A DNA stretch of 64,000 bases, taken from the NCBI GenBank assembly GCA_016794345.1, contig JAEUKE010000070.1, positions 62,001-126,000 on the forward strand, in the 5' to 3' direction. The DNA comes from Myxococcales bacterium. Its GTDB lineage: Bacteria > Myxococcota_A > Polyangia > Polyangiales > Polyangiaceae. The position numbers were made by a program, and so were the translations under genes. Shown here piece after piece: positions 35,679 to 44,714 of the stretch. The notes under the pieces are model-generated. The model ran no database searches. It was not told where the DNA came from and was given only the letters and a program-made list of their open reading frames with translations. The first letter of the stretch is position 1, and every line of letters begins with the position of its first letter.

Positions 35679-37058
35679 ATGAGCATCAAACGTTGGCCCG
35701 TCCTCGCGGCGGCGGCCTTGTCCGTCGGCATCGGCTTGCTCCCTGTGCGGTCGGCGCGTGCATGCGGCGGGTGTTTTCCCGTCGGGGGTCAGTCCCGGAA
35801 CCCGACGCAGGTCACGTCTCACCGCATGGCCCTCAGCTTGTCGAAGGACCAGACGACGCTCTGGGACCAGATCCAATACGTCGGCGAGCCCGAAGAGTTC
35901 GCGTGGGTGCTGCCCATCAAAGGCACGGTCGACGTCGGGCTCTCGTCGGATCTCCTCTTTGCGCAGCTCGAAGCGCTGACCGCCATCACGGTCACGTCGC
36001 CAGTCGTGTACTGCCCGTCCCCGAGCAGTGGGGTCGGCGGCAGCTCCGGGCCTTGCGGAACGACGTCTTCCTCGACCAAGGCCGCCACCGGCGGCGGCGG
36101 GATGAGCGTCCAGCAAGGCGAAGAGAACCCGGTCGACGTGCTCGCGCAGGAGGTGGTGGGCCCTTACGAGACGGTGCAGCTCGCATCCGATGATCCGGTC
36201 GCGCTGCGCACCTGGCTCGACGCGCACGGGTACGCCATACCGATGGAGGTCGAGCCGGTCGTCGACGCCTACGTGAACGAGGGCTTCGGGTTCCTCGCCC
36301 TCCGCCTGGTCCCCGGAACGGGCATCGACTCGATGCGCCCGGTGCGCGTGACGACGGCGGGCGCGTCGCCCACGCTTCCTCTGCGGATGGTCGCCGCCGG
36401 GACCGGAGCCATGACAGCCGTGTCACTCTTCGTAGTTTCGGAGGGGAGCTACGTGCCCCAGAACATGCCGTTCGCGAGGATCGATCCGCTGAACCTCGTC
36501 TGGAACTTCGACACGCAGCGGAGCAACTATTCGGAGCTGCGCGCGGACTACTTCGAGCAGCAGGACGGCCGCGGCTGGCTCGTCGAGGCGGCGTTCGACA
36601 TCGGCGTGTGGGCAGTCGATCCGGTGCTCGCAAAGGCCGATGACGCCCCTGCCGAGAGCGGCTACGGCGGCGTCGACGGAGAGGGCGCCCTCGAGGAGGC
36701 GACCGTCGACGTGGCGACGTTGTTCGCCGGCCTCGACCCGGCTTCGCTCGCGCTGACCCGGCTCAACGCCGAGCTCTCCCGCGAGGGGCTCGCGAGCGAT
36801 CTCGTCCTCGGGCCGACCAACGCGGTCGTGCAGACGAGCCTGCAAGCGCCCCTCCACGTCGGCGACCCCTGCAAGACCGCCTTCGCGGCTTGCTCCGATA
36901 GCTGGGACGGCGAGGGTGGCGGCTACGCCTTCGGGGAGGACGGATCGAAGTCGGGTTGCGACTGCAGCGCGACGGCATCGACCGGCCCCGGCAGCCTCGC
37001 GCTCGGGCTCGGCGGGCTGGCGTTCGGCGCCGCGCTGCTTCGAAGGCGGCGCCGCTGA
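35679..37058 (+). CDS. DUF2330 surface protein with MYXO-CTERM tail
   Basis: GGAGG lies six bases before the ATG. The 459-residue protein has a Sec signal (VLAAAALSVGIGLLPVRSARA) with the mature start CGGCFPVGG, typical of DUF2330 proteins. The repeated-fold core includes WVLPIKGTVDVGLSSD, GFGFLALRLVPG and LPLRMVAAGTGAMTAVSLFVVSEG. At the C-terminus, GCDCSA, a hydrophobic stretch and five arginines make a MYXO-CTERM sorting signal, so the protein is probably cleaved and lipid-anchored by a myxosortase. The function of DUF2330 is not known. The frame is open upstream over the radical SAM gene but that part has no start or signal of its own. Confidence 0.88.
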   Translation: MSIKRWPVLAAAALSVGIGLLPVRSARACGGCFPVGGQSRNPTQVTSHRMALSLSKDQTTLWDQIQYVGEPEEFAWVLPIKGTVDVGLSSDLLFAQLEALTAITVTSPVVYCPSPSSGVGGSSGPCGTTSSSTKAATGGGGMSVQQGEENPVDVLAQEVVGPYETVQLASDDPVALRTWLDAHGYAIPMEVEPVVDAYVNEGFGFLALRLVPGTGIDSMRPVRVTTAGASPTLPLRMVAAGTGAMTAVSLFVVSEGSYVPQNMPFARIDPLNLVWNFDTQRSNYSELRADYFEQQDGRGWLVEAAFDIGVWAVDPVLAKADDAPAESGYGGVDGEGALEEATVDVATLFAGLDPASLALTRLNAELSREGLASDLVLGPTNAVVQTSLQAPLHVGDPCKTAFAACSDSWDGEGGGYAFGEDGSKSGCDCSATASTGPGSLALGLGGLAFGAALLRRRRR

Positions 37059-37089
37059 CGGCGACGGGGAGCTGCGCTACGACCAGCGC

Positions 37090-37857
37090 GTGCCCTACGA
37101 GCTCCTCTTGCTGCAGCCCCTCGTGTTCGGGCCACCGCTCGCAGCCCCGCCGCCGCAGCCTGCCGCGAGCGCAGCGCTCACCTGCCCCGCCGACATGAAG
37201 CTCGTCGTAGGGACGCACTACGAGCAAGTGCAGCGCTACTGCCTCCGGTTCGAGCAGAGCCAATGCTGGGACTACCACGACGGACTCGTCGCCCTCGAGT
37301 CGACCGCCACACCGGTCGCCGCGTGCATGGATCGATTCGAGTGGCCGAACCGCGAGGGCGCGCTGCCGCCGGTCATGATGCGCTTCGGCGAGGCGCAGGA
37401 CGAGTGCAGGGCCGTGGGCAAGCGCCTCTGCACCGAGTTCGAGTGGGAGCTCGCCTGCGAGGGCCCCGAGACGCGTCCGTTCCCTTATGGCTGGAAACAC
37501 GAACCGGCCGCGTGCACGAACGACAAGCCGTACAAGCCATACAGCCAGCGCGCGCTCTCCAGCGCCGACCCGGACGTGCGTGAGAAGGAGACGAAGCGCC
37601 TCTACCAGGCCGAGCCTTCGGGGACGCGGCAGCGTTGCGAGAGCCCCTTCGGGGTGCGCGACCTCGTCGGCAACGTCGAGGAATGGGTGACGACGTCGCG
37701 CCCGCAATGGCCCTACGAGTCCTCGCTCAAGGGTGGCTATTGGTCCAAGCCCTGGAGCGGCTGCCGTGGGACAAACGACTCCCACGGTCCGATGTTTCGT
37801 TTCTACGAGATCGGCTTCCGCTGCTGCGTCGACCCGACCGTGGCACCGAAGCCCTGA
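37090..37857 (+). CDS. Formylglycine-generating-enzyme-like (SUMF1 fold) protein
   Basis: The likely start is GTG at 37090, 31 bases after the DUF2330 gene; a longer reading would overlap that gene. The 255 residues include an N-terminal hydrophobic stretch (possible signal) and a SUMF1/FGE domain: CMDRFEWPNREGALPPVMM, AQDECRAVGKRLCTEFEWELACEG, FGVRDLVGNVEEWV, GGYWSKPWSGCRG and EIGFRCC. Family enzymes oxidise a cysteine of sulfatases to formylglycine, but many relatives act elsewhere. No sulfatase is nearby and the FGE copper cysteines cannot be confirmed. A paralogue lies at 55353-56243. Confidence 0.8.
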   Translation: MPYELLLLQPLVFGPPLAAPPPQPAASAALTCPADMKLVVGTHYEQVQRYCLRFEQSQCWDYHDGLVALESTATPVAACMDRFEWPNREGALPPVMMRFGEAQDECRAVGKRLCTEFEWELACEGPETRPFPYGWKHEPAACTNDKPYKPYSQRALSSADPDVREKETKRLYQAEPSGTRQRCESPFGVRDLVGNVEEWVTTSRPQWPYESSLKGGYWSKPWSGCRGTNDSHGPMFRFYEIGFRCCVDPTVAPKP

Positions 37858-38797
37858 CTACCGGCCCAGCCAGACGCTCTCGCCCACGGCGGGGATTCGC
37901 AGCCGCTCTGCCTCCAAGGTGTGCCGCCGAAACTCCGCGCGCGTGAAGAGAGGCGGTTCACCGACGGGCTCGTCGGTCAGGCGGAACGTCCCCCAATGCA
38001 TGGCGACGAACGTGTCTGCCCGCAGATCCAGGAAGGCCTGGACGGCGTCCTCGGGGTTCATGTGCTGCGGGCGCATGAACCACCGAGGCTCGTAGGCGCC
38101 GATGGGGAGCATGGCAGCGTGGAGCTTCCCCAACCGCCGACCGATATCGCCAAACCCCTCGAAGTATGCGGTGTCGCCCGAATGGTAGACGCGGTGCGTA
38201 CCATCCTCGATCACGTAGCCCCCCCACAGGCTCTCGTTTCGGTCGAGGGGCCCGCGCTGCGACCAATGCTGCGACGGAACGAAGGTGATCCGCGCGTCGC
38301 GCAGATCGACGTGGTCCCACCAGCCGAGCTCGTGCACCCGGGAGAAGCCGCGCCGCGCGAACCATCCGCCGAGGCCCTTGGGGACGACTATCTCCGCATC
38401 CCGAGGCTGCGCGAGGAGGCGACGGCGCGTCCATGTGGTCACGGTGGTTGTGCGTGACGAGCACCGCGTCGATCTTCGGCATCGCGCCAGGGGCGACGCC
38501 GGGCGGGGCGAGCCGCTTGATCAAGAAGAGACGGTCCGAGAGCACCGGGTCGATGAGCAGCGAGAGGCCGCCGAGCTGCACAAGGAACGTCGCGTGGCCG
38601 ATCCACGTGAGCCCCGACCGCTCGGCGCCGCGGAGCAGCGCGCCGTCGTTGGGCACGACCGGCGCCGCGTCGACCGCGTTTGCCTCTTCCAGCAGCTCCT
38701 CGCGAACCTCACCAGGCGCCGCGAGGCCGAGCTTCCATTTGAGGACGTCGCCGAGCCCTTTGTTGACCGCGCTGCCGTCGAGGTTTCGAAACGTCAC
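37858..38797 (-). pseudogene. Frameshifted metallo-beta-lactamase-fold hydrolase
   Basis: Two frames together encode one UlaG/NAPE-PLD-like protein. The first (ATG at 38797) runs through GLTWIGHATFLVQLGGLS, IDAVLVTHNHRDHMDAP and then loses sense. The second, one base out of phase, continues with AQPRDAEIVVPKGLGGWF, SQHWSQRGPLDRNESLWGG, VYHSGDTAYFEGFGDIG and LPIGAYEPRWFM to the stop at 37858. The span of 940 bases is one more than a multiple of three, so one extra base near 38414-38440 explains it. All zinc ligands (HNHRDH and later His/Asp) survive when joined. The break may be genuine or a sequencing error. Confidence 0.8.
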
Positions 38798-38865
38798 CGG
38801 GACGGCTTACCACAAACGCGCGGCGCCGCTCGCGGCGCCGGCGCGCTCGCACCGCACACGCGCCA

Positions 38866-40287
38866 TCACATCGTCGTGATGTCGCCGTCGTACACCGCGT
38901 CTCGCTCGGCGAGGCGGCCCTCGACGCCCTTGGCGTGCTCGGGGAGCGGAGGGAGCTCGTTTTCGTCGAAGCCCGGCGCGACCCAGAACACCTCGGGCTT
39001 GGGACGATAGCCGGTGAAGTACGTGCGCTGCTCCGTCCGACCGTCTCGCCATTTGATCGTGACGACGCTGGTCACGTCGTAGCCGCGACCTCCCTTCTGG
39101 CGGCGAATCCGCGTGCCCGGCTTCAGGTTCGATTTGACCGTGATGCGCCGAACGAAGTCCGAAGCGCGCCCGACGCCGTAGGCATAGGTCACGTCCGCCA
39201 CCGGATCGCCACCGAGGATCTCCACGAGGATCGTGTTCGGCTTGGGGAACGAGGTGTGGAGCATCACGGGGAACGTGAAGGGGTTCTTGATCTTGAGATC
39301 GACGAGCGGAAAGCTCACCGTCGCGTCCATCCCCATCTTTGCGTAGGCCGAGACCTGCGAGTGCCCTTGTCGCTCGACGATCTCCATGGCGCCGAGGAGC
39401 GACGCGGCGAAGAGCGTGCTGGAGACCTGGCAGGTGCCGCCGCCGACCCCGGTCGTCATCTCGTCGCCCTGGATCTCCGGCGCGTAGTGGAAGCCTCTTT
39501 CGATGGTGCGCGGGCCCACGGTCTCGTTGAAGCTCATCGTGTACCCCGGCGGGAGGATGACGCCGTCGAGCAGGGCGGCCGCGCGATGCACGTTCGCGGC
39601 GCGCCCGGTGATGTAGGGCGAGAACACGGTCTCGAAGCGCGACATGACCTTCGTCACGTCGACGCTCGCGAGCGTCTCTTCGGTCACGCTCGCCTTGATG
39701 GTTCGCGTCGGCAGGTCGACGACCACGAGCCCGCCTTTGCCGTAGTCCGCCTCGGCGATGGCGCGGAACGCGCCTTCGACGTCCAGCTCCTGCCCGTCTT
39801 CGTCCGGGATGCGCCGCTTGTTCGCGATGTCGATCTTCGCGTCCTTGGGGGCCTTCCTCGAGAGCTCGGTCGCGCGCTCGACCACTCGCTCCATCTTGGG
39901 GCGGCTCACGCGGTAGACGATCGGCACGTCCACCTCGCCTCGCGCGGCGGCCAGGTTCTCGGCCATGCGCTCGGCCATGCTGCCGCGGTGACCGATCTCC
40001 CCGGCCTTGGCGAGCGTCGCCTCGATATCGATGTCGACGCCGAGCTCGCCGAACGTCATCTCCTCGATGCGGTCGCCGTACCGGACGTACACCGTCTCGT
40101 CCGCGACGATCGGTCGTCGGGCCGCGAGCCACTCGCCGGCCGCGATGCCCCCGGGCAGCTGCCGCCCCCCGATGAAGAGACCGCCCACGTAGGGGGACTC
40201 GGGGACGAGGTGGTGCGCGGCGACACCGACGCCGGTGCCGACGCCAATCCCGAGGAGGACGAGGCCGAGAACGGAGGCAAGACGCAC
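38866..40287 (-). CDS. VanW family protein
   Basis: The 473-residue protein starts with a membrane anchor or signal (MRLASVLGLVLLGIGVGTGVGVAA). A putative peptidoglycan-binding domain (PF12229 type, about 60-240) precedes the VanW domain, recognised by MSFNETVGPRTIERGF, the family signature TGVGGGTCQVSSTLFAAS and YAKMGMDATVSFPLVDLKIKNP. VanW accompanies some vancomycin-resistance clusters, but most homologues are chromosomal envelope proteins of unknown function. There are no other resistance genes here. It lies 70 bases downstream of thiS on the same strand and may be the tail of that operon. Confidence 0.9.
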   Translation of the reverse strand: MRLASVLGLVLLGIGVGTGVGVAAHHLVPESPYVGGLFIGGRQLPGGIAAGEWLAARRPIVADETVYVRYGDRIEEMTFGELGVDIDIEATLAKAGEIGHRGSMAERMAENLAAARGEVDVPIVYRVSRPKMERVVERATELSRKAPKDAKIDIANKRRIPDEDGQELDVEGAFRAIAEADYGKGGLVVVDLPTRTIKASVTEETLASVDVTKVMSRFETVFSPYITGRAANVHRAAALLDGVILPPGYTMSFNETVGPRTIERGFHYAPEIQGDEMTTGVGGGTCQVSSTLFAASLLGAMEIVERQGHSQVSAYAKMGMDATVSFPLVDLKIKNPFTFPVMLHTSFPKPNTILVEILGGDPVADVTYAYGVGRASDFVRRITVKSNLKPGTRIRRQKGGRGYDVTSVVTIKWRDGRTEQRTYFTGYRPKPEVFWVAPGFDENELPPLPEHAKGVEGRLAERDAVYDGDITTM

Positions 40288-40357
40288 GGCAGGTGGGATC
40301 CTACCTACGCTCGGGGCCGGTGCGAAACTTCCCTGCGCTGGGCGCGACGGAGGAAGC

Positions 40358-40555
40358 TCAGCCGCCGCCGACGAAGTGGACGACCTCGACCTTGTCGCCT
40401 TCGGCCAGCACCGTCGTGGGGTGCTCGGCGCGCGGCACGACGTCCCCGTTCCGCTCGACGGCGACCGGACCGCCCAGCGCCAGACGCGCGAGGAGCGCCG
40501 CGACGGTCAGCCCTTCCTCGGCGACGAAGTCTTCGCCGTTCACGACGAGTCGCAT
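40358..40555 (-). CDS. thiS: ThiS-like sulfur carrier protein
   Basis: A 65-residue ubiquitin-fold protein: [46 protein letters not shown]. The C-terminal di-glycine (here GGG) is the site that is adenylated and thiocarboxylated to deliver sulfur for the thiazole ring of thiamine. It begins two bases after the gamma-carbonic-anhydrase stop, so it is co-translated. No thiG, thiF or thiO is adjacent, so another sulfur-transfer role cannot be excluded. Confidence 0.85.
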   Translation of the reverse strand: MRLVVNGEDFVAEEGLTVAALLARLALGGPVAVERNGDVVPRAEHPTTVLAEGDKVEVVHFVGGG

Positions 40556-40557
40556 GG

Positions 40558-41094
40558 TCAGGTCCCTCCGAAGTCGATGCGCGCGAAGCGCTGTGCGTTC
40601 GCCACGTAGTGCCGGGCGCCTTCGAGCCCCAAGGCGCGCTCCTCTTCGCTCGCCTCACGCAAGACCTTCGCGGGCGACCCACGGACCATCGACCCTGGCG
40701 GGATCACCACGCGCGGGGTGACGAGCGAGCCAGCCGCGACCACCGACTCCTCCCCGATGACGGCGTTGTCGAGGATTGTGGAGCCCATGCCGATCAGCGC
40801 GCGGTCCTTCACGATGCACCCGTGCAGGATGACGCCGTGCCCGACGGTCACGTCGTCCCCGATGACGGTCTGCGAGATGCCGTCGGTCAGGTGGATGCAG
40901 GAAAGATCTTGGATGTTCGTGCGCTTGCCGATGCGGATGGGGCCGATGTCGCCGCGCAGCACGCAGCCGAACCAGACGCTCGACCCTTCGCCGATTTCGA
41001 CGTCCCCGATGACGAAGGCGTTCGGCGCGACGAACACGCCTTCGGCGATGCGCGGCGCCTTGCCGCCGACGGACACGATGTTCTTCACGGTCAC
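40558..41094 (-). CDS. Gamma-class carbonic anhydrase family protein
   Basis: A 178-residue left-handed beta-helix built of hexapeptide turns: [60 protein letters not shown] and [17 protein letters not shown]. The three zinc histidines of the Cam/YrdA/PaaY family are in IHLTD and VGHGVILHG. The GTG start overlaps the miaB stop (GTGA). Members are metal-binding; some hydrate CO2, while others are thioesterases or unassigned. Confidence 0.9.
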   Translation of the reverse strand: MTVKNIVSVGGKAPRIAEGVFVAPNAFVIGDVEIGEGSSVWFGCVLRGDIGPIRIGKRTNIQDLSCIHLTDGISQTVIGDDVTVGHGVILHGCIVKDRALIGMGSTILDNAVIGEESVVAAGSLVTPRVVIPPGSMVRGSPAKVLREASEEERALGLEGARHYVANAQRFARIDFGGT

Positions 41095-42542
41095 CTCACG
41101 AGCGGGAGCGAGCGGGCCTTGGGCTGGTGGGGGGCGCGCTCGGAAGCGCGGGCGCGGAGCGCCGGCTCGAGCTCGGCGACGAGCGAGTGCTTGAGCGAGC
41201 GAACGATCGGCACGGTGACGACCTCACCGACGAGGCCGCGCGCGGCCGGATCGTCGATGTGGACGATCTCGTTTCGCGCCGTGCGCCCCGTGAATGTCGC
41301 TCGCTCGCCGCCCGCTTCGAGCGGGCGCTTGGCCGGTCCCTCCACGAGCACGTCTTGCCTCGTGCCGACGAGGGACTCGAGGTGCCTGGCCAGCAGCGAC
41401 TCCGAGAGCGCGAAGACGCGCGCGAGCCGCGCCGACTTCTCCGCCTCCGGCACGTCGTCGCCGAGCTTGAGCGCGGGCGTGTGTGGGCGCGGCGAGTACT
41501 TGAAGCCGAAGACGCCGAGGAAGCCCACCTCCTCGACGAGCGAGAGCGTCGCCTCGAGATCCGCCTCGGTCTCCCCGGGGAAGCCGACGATGAGATCGGT
41601 CGAGAGCGTGACGCCCGGGACGGCCTCGCGGAGACGCGCCACGCGCGCCACGTAGTCCGCGCGGGTGTAGCGGCGGATCATGCGCTTGAGCATCCGGTCG
41701 CTGCCGGACTGCACAGGCAGGTGCACGTGTCTGGCGAGGATTCCGATCTCCGCGTGCGCGCGGATGAGCGAAGGCGTGAGGTGGCGCGGATGCGGGCTCG
41801 TGTAGCGGAGGCGCAGCAGCGCAGGAACGCGCGCGGCGATGGCCCGGAGGAGGGCAGCGAACTCGCTCTCGTCGGGGTCCGACGCGTCCGCGTCGGGCGC
41901 GCGAGGCAGGAGGCCCGATGGGTCCTTGTAGCTGTTGACCGTCTGTCCCAGGAGCGTGATCTCGCGCACGCCTCGATCACAGAGCCCGGCGATCTCGGCG
42001 ACGATCTCGTCGCTCGATCGGTAACGCTCCGGCCCGCGCGTGTACGGCACGATGCAGAAGGAGCAGCGCTCGTCGCAGCCCTTCATGGTCGTCACGAACG
42101 AGGTCACCGTGCCCGACGCGAGGCTCGTCGCGGTGAGAAAGCGCGGCGCCTCGAGATCGAAGACCGTGCGCGACAGCGGCGGCGAGCCGTGCCCGAGCTC
42201 CTCGAGCAGCGCAGGCAGCTCGGCGATGTTGTCCGGGCCCACCACCAGGTCGACCCCACGCGAGGCCTTGAGGAGCTTCTCGCCCTCTTGTTGGGCCACG
42301 CAGCCCGCGACCACGACCAGCATCTCCGGCTTGTCGCGCTTGAGCTTGGCCAGCCGCCCGAGCTCGCTCCGGAGCTTCTGCTCGGCCTTCTCGCGGACGC
42401 TGCAGGTATTCAGAACTACCACATCCGCCTCGGCCACCCCCTCAACCGGGCTCAGCCCGGCGCCGCGCAAGACCCCGTGCATGCGCTCGGAGTCGTGCAC
42501 GTTCATCTGGCAGCCGAAGGTCGTGATGGCGTAGCGAAGCAT
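41091..42542 (-). CDS. miaB: tRNA 2-methylthio-N6-isopentenyladenosine synthase MiaB
   Basis: MiaB inserts the methylthio group at C2 of i6A37 in tRNAs reading UNN codons, using two Fe-S clusters and SAM. The 483 residues have the N-terminal cluster cysteines Cys11, Cys47 and Cys81, the radical SAM motif CDERCSFC (156, 160, 163), RGPERYRS, LLGQTVNSY, HLPVQSGSDRMLKRMIRRY, DLIVGFPGET and a C-terminal TRAM domain (EGPAKRPLEAGGERATFTGRTARNEIVHI). It heads the operon with the carbonic-anhydrase-like and thiS genes. A 181-base gap separates it from the divergent lipoprotein gene; no clear promoter was recognised there. Confidence 0.95.
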   Translation of the reverse strand: MLRYAITTFGCQMNVHDSERMHGVLRGAGLSPVEGVAEADVVVLNTCSVREKAEQKLRSELGRLAKLKRDKPEMLVVVAGCVAQQEGEKLLKASRGVDLVVGPDNIAELPALLEELGHGSPPLSRTVFDLEAPRFLTATSLASGTVTSFVTTMKGCDERCSFCIVPYTRGPERYRSSDEIVAEIAGLCDRGVREITLLGQTVNSYKDPSGLLPRAPDADASDPDESEFAALLRAIAARVPALLRLRYTSPHPRHLTPSLIRAHAEIGILARHVHLPVQSGSDRMLKRMIRRYTRADYVARVARLREAVPGVTLSTDLIVGFPGETEADLEATLSLVEEVGFLGVFGFKYSPRPHTPALKLGDDVPEAEKSARLARVFALSESLLARHLESLVGTRQDVLVEGPAKRPLEAGGERATFTGRTARNEIVHIDDPAARGLVGEVVTVPIVRSLKHSLVAELEPALRARASERAPHQPKARSLPLVR

Positions 42543-42723
42543 CTTTCTGCGCGGAAAAACCGGGTGCTACGTTCTGGCCGGAAACCGGGAGAGCGGCAAT
42601 ACTTGATTCTTCTCGCGAACGGGAAAGGCCGGTCACGAATTCGCGTAAGAAGTCTACGTCTAACGGGCCGAACGCCAGACGGCCGGCACCCCTCATCTTC
42701 CCCGGCACTCCCAAGGAGTTTCC

Positions 42724-43362
42724 ATGCTTATCGACAAGACAAAGTTCCTCGCACTCGTCGCCGCCATCTCCACCGCGTCCGCTGCCTGCATCATCGTCGA
42801 CGACGATGACGGCGACGGCATCGGCGGCGAGAACACAGGCGCGGGCAACGAGGGCGCCGGAGCCCAAGGAGCGGGCAACCAGGGCGGCGACGGCGGCGGC
42901 GGCAACGGCACGGGCGGCGACGGCACCGGCGGCGGCACCAACTGCCTCGGCGACGACGGCAACCCGCCGGCCTGCGACAGCACGTGTGAGGGCTTCACGA
43001 ACTGCAACGGCGTCGCCAACCTGAAGGACGGCGTCGAAGAAGACATGGTCACGTGCATGAACGCGCTCGACCCGGTCACCTGCAGCTTCAACGACGACGT
43101 CCTCAACGGCTGTTACATCGAGGCCGCTGGCAAGGCCTGCGTCGACCCGGCCTCGGACACGGCGTGCACGGAGGCGGCGCCCGCCTGTGCGGCCGAGGCG
43201 AACACCGAGTGGCTCGGCGCCTGCGCCGCCTACATGGACGGCATGAACGCCTCGGGCCAGGCCCTCTACCAGGCCTGCATCGAGGACGCGTGCGGTCAGG
43301 GCACCACGGCCGACGACGCGATCACGTTCTGCATCTACGACGTGCTCTTCCCGACCGGCTGA
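42724..43362 (+). CDS. Gly-rich lipoprotein
   Basis: AAGGAG lies six bases before the ATG. The 212-residue product has the signal KFLALVAAISTASAAC with Cys22 lipidated, an acidic and Gly/Asn/Ala-rich low-complexity linker to about residue 75, and a cysteine-containing helical domain of 135 residues (CDSTCEGFTNCNG, CMNALDPVTC, CIEDACGQGTTADDAITFC). I do not recognise a family. It has its own strong terminator downstream, so it is probably a single, well-expressed gene. Confidence 0.8.
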   Translation: MLIDKTKFLALVAAISTASAACIIVDDDDGDGIGGENTGAGNEGAGAQGAGNQGGDGGGGNGTGGDGTGGGTNCLGDDGNPPACDSTCEGFTNCNGVANLKDGVEEDMVTCMNALDPVTCSFNDDVLNGCYIEAAGKACVDPASDTACTEAAPACAAEANTEWLGACAAYMDGMNASGQALYQACIEDACGQGTTADDAITFCIYDVLFPTG

Positions 43363-43394
43363 GCCGGCCCGCCTTCCTCCTCCAAGAGACCGTC

Positions 43395-43428
43395 CGAGCG
43401 GGGCCCCAACCCCGCTCGTTTTTCTTTT
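43395..43428 (+). terminator. Rho-independent terminator
   Basis: A perfect 9-bp stem, CGAGCGGGG with CCCCGCTCG, encloses a six-base loop and is followed by TTTTTCTTTT. It is a textbook intrinsic terminator 33 bases after the lipoprotein stop codon. Confidence 0.93.
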
Positions 43429-43442
43429 GTACTCTCGCCTTC

Positions 43443-44660
43443 GTGAAGCGCGTCGCCCCTTCTCCGCCCCCCTGGCACACGAACCTGACGACGGTCGGGG
43501 TGACGGGCACGAACGGCAAGACGACGACGACGACGTTCGTCGCCGCCGCGCTGCGCGCGCTCGGCCATCCCGTACCGCGCGTCACGACGGTCGGCCGCTT
43601 CCTCGACGAAGAGCCGCTCTCCGTCGCAGAAGGCTACGCCGGCTTCCTGGAGACCATGCGGCGCGGGATCGCCGCGGGCGCGACACACGCGGCAGCCGAA
43701 TACACGAGCGAGGCGCTCGGGGTCGGCGGGCTCGCGCTCGCGTGGCCCTGCAAGGTGGCCGTCTTCACGAACCTCACGCGGGACCACTTCGACGCGCACG
43801 GCAGCGCGGAGCACTACCTCGCGAGCAAGGCCCAGCTCTTCGCGCACCTCCTCCCGGGCGGAGCCGCCGTGCTCAACGCCTCGGATCCGGCCGGCGAGCT
43901 CCTCGGGCAGGTGCTGCCCGAAGGCACGCGCCTCCTCACCTACGGCTCACCCGCACGCGGCGAGCCCTGGTGCGCGCCGACCGTGACGATCGAGCGCGCC
44001 GAGCCGACCGCTCTCGGGACCGAGATCACCCTCCGGTGGAGCGGCGCGCTCGCGGCGCGGCCGGCGTCCCTGAGGATCCGAGCCGTGGGCGCCATCTTCG
44101 CCGAGAACGCGGTCGCCGCCCTGCTCGCAGCGGAAGCCGCAGGCGCCCCCTTCGACGAGGCCGCGCAATGCCTGGCCACCTGTCCGGCCCCGCCGGGGCG
44201 CTTCGAGGTCGTCGCCGAGCAGCCCTGCGTGGTGGTCGACTACGCGCACACCCCGGACGCGCTCGCGCGCACCCTGCAAACGGCGCGCACGCTCGCGACG
44301 GCCACGGGCGGGAAGCTGACGGTGGTGTTCGGGGCCGGCGGGGACCGGGACAAGGGGAAGAGGCCCCAGATGGGCGCGGCCGCGACGGCCGCAGACCGGG
44401 TGCTCCTCACCTCCGACAACCCGCGCAGCGAGAAGCCCGCCGACATCGCCCGCGCAATCCGCGCGGGCATCGGACGTGGCCCCGAGGTGATCGTCGAGCT
44501 CGACCGCCGGCGCGCGATCGAGACCGCCGTCGCCCGAGCCGCCCCGGAGGACGTCGTGGTCATCGCCGGCAAGGGTCACGAGGAGGGCCAGATCGTCGCC
44601 GGCCGGGTGAGCCCGTTCTCGGACGTCGAGGTCGTGAGGACGTCCGTTCGGCTCCGTTGA
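43443..44660 (+). CDS. MurE-like Mur ligase lacking the N-terminal domain
   Basis: GTG at 43443 lies 15 bases after the terminator, with a TACTCT box 7 bases upstream. The 405 residues contain the Mur ligase central and C-terminal domains: GTNGKTTTT (P-loop at residues 22-30), FTNLTRDHFDAHGS, YLASKAQLF with the carbamylated-lysine position, VDYAHTPDAL, FGAGGDRDKGKRPQMG, the meso-diaminopimelate-type motif SDNPRSE and KGHEEGQ. The P-loop is about 95 residues closer to the start than in usual MurE, so the UDP-sugar-binding N-terminal domain is missing. It stands alone, away from any division/cell-wall cluster, and is probably a MurE paralogue with a different acceptor. Confidence 0.83.
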   Translation: MKRVAPSPPPWHTNLTTVGVTGTNGKTTTTTFVAAALRALGHPVPRVTTVGRFLDEEPLSVAEGYAGFLETMRRGIAAGATHAAAEYTSEALGVGGLALAWPCKVAVFTNLTRDHFDAHGSAEHYLASKAQLFAHLLPGGAAVLNASDPAGELLGQVLPEGTRLLTYGSPARGEPWCAPTVTIERAEPTALGTEITLRWSGALAARPASLRIRAVGAIFAENAVAALLAAEAAGAPFDEAAQCLATCPAPPGRFEVVAEQPCVVVDYAHTPDALARTLQTARTLATATGGKLTVVFGAGGDRDKGKRPQMGAAATAADRVLLTSDNPRSEKPADIARAIRAGIGRGPEVIVELDRRRAIETAVARAAPEDVVVIAGKGHEEGQIVAGRVSPFSDVEVVRTSVRLR

Positions 44661-44714
44661 CTGCCTGAGAGCCACCTTCTACCGTCGCCTGCCAGCGCCG
44701 GAGGACCCAGAAAA

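Noticed and set aside
38866-40287. Vancomycin-resistance cluster
   Set aside because: Only the VanW domain is present. No vanH, vanA/B or vanX homologue is nearby, and VanW proteins are widespread envelope proteins.
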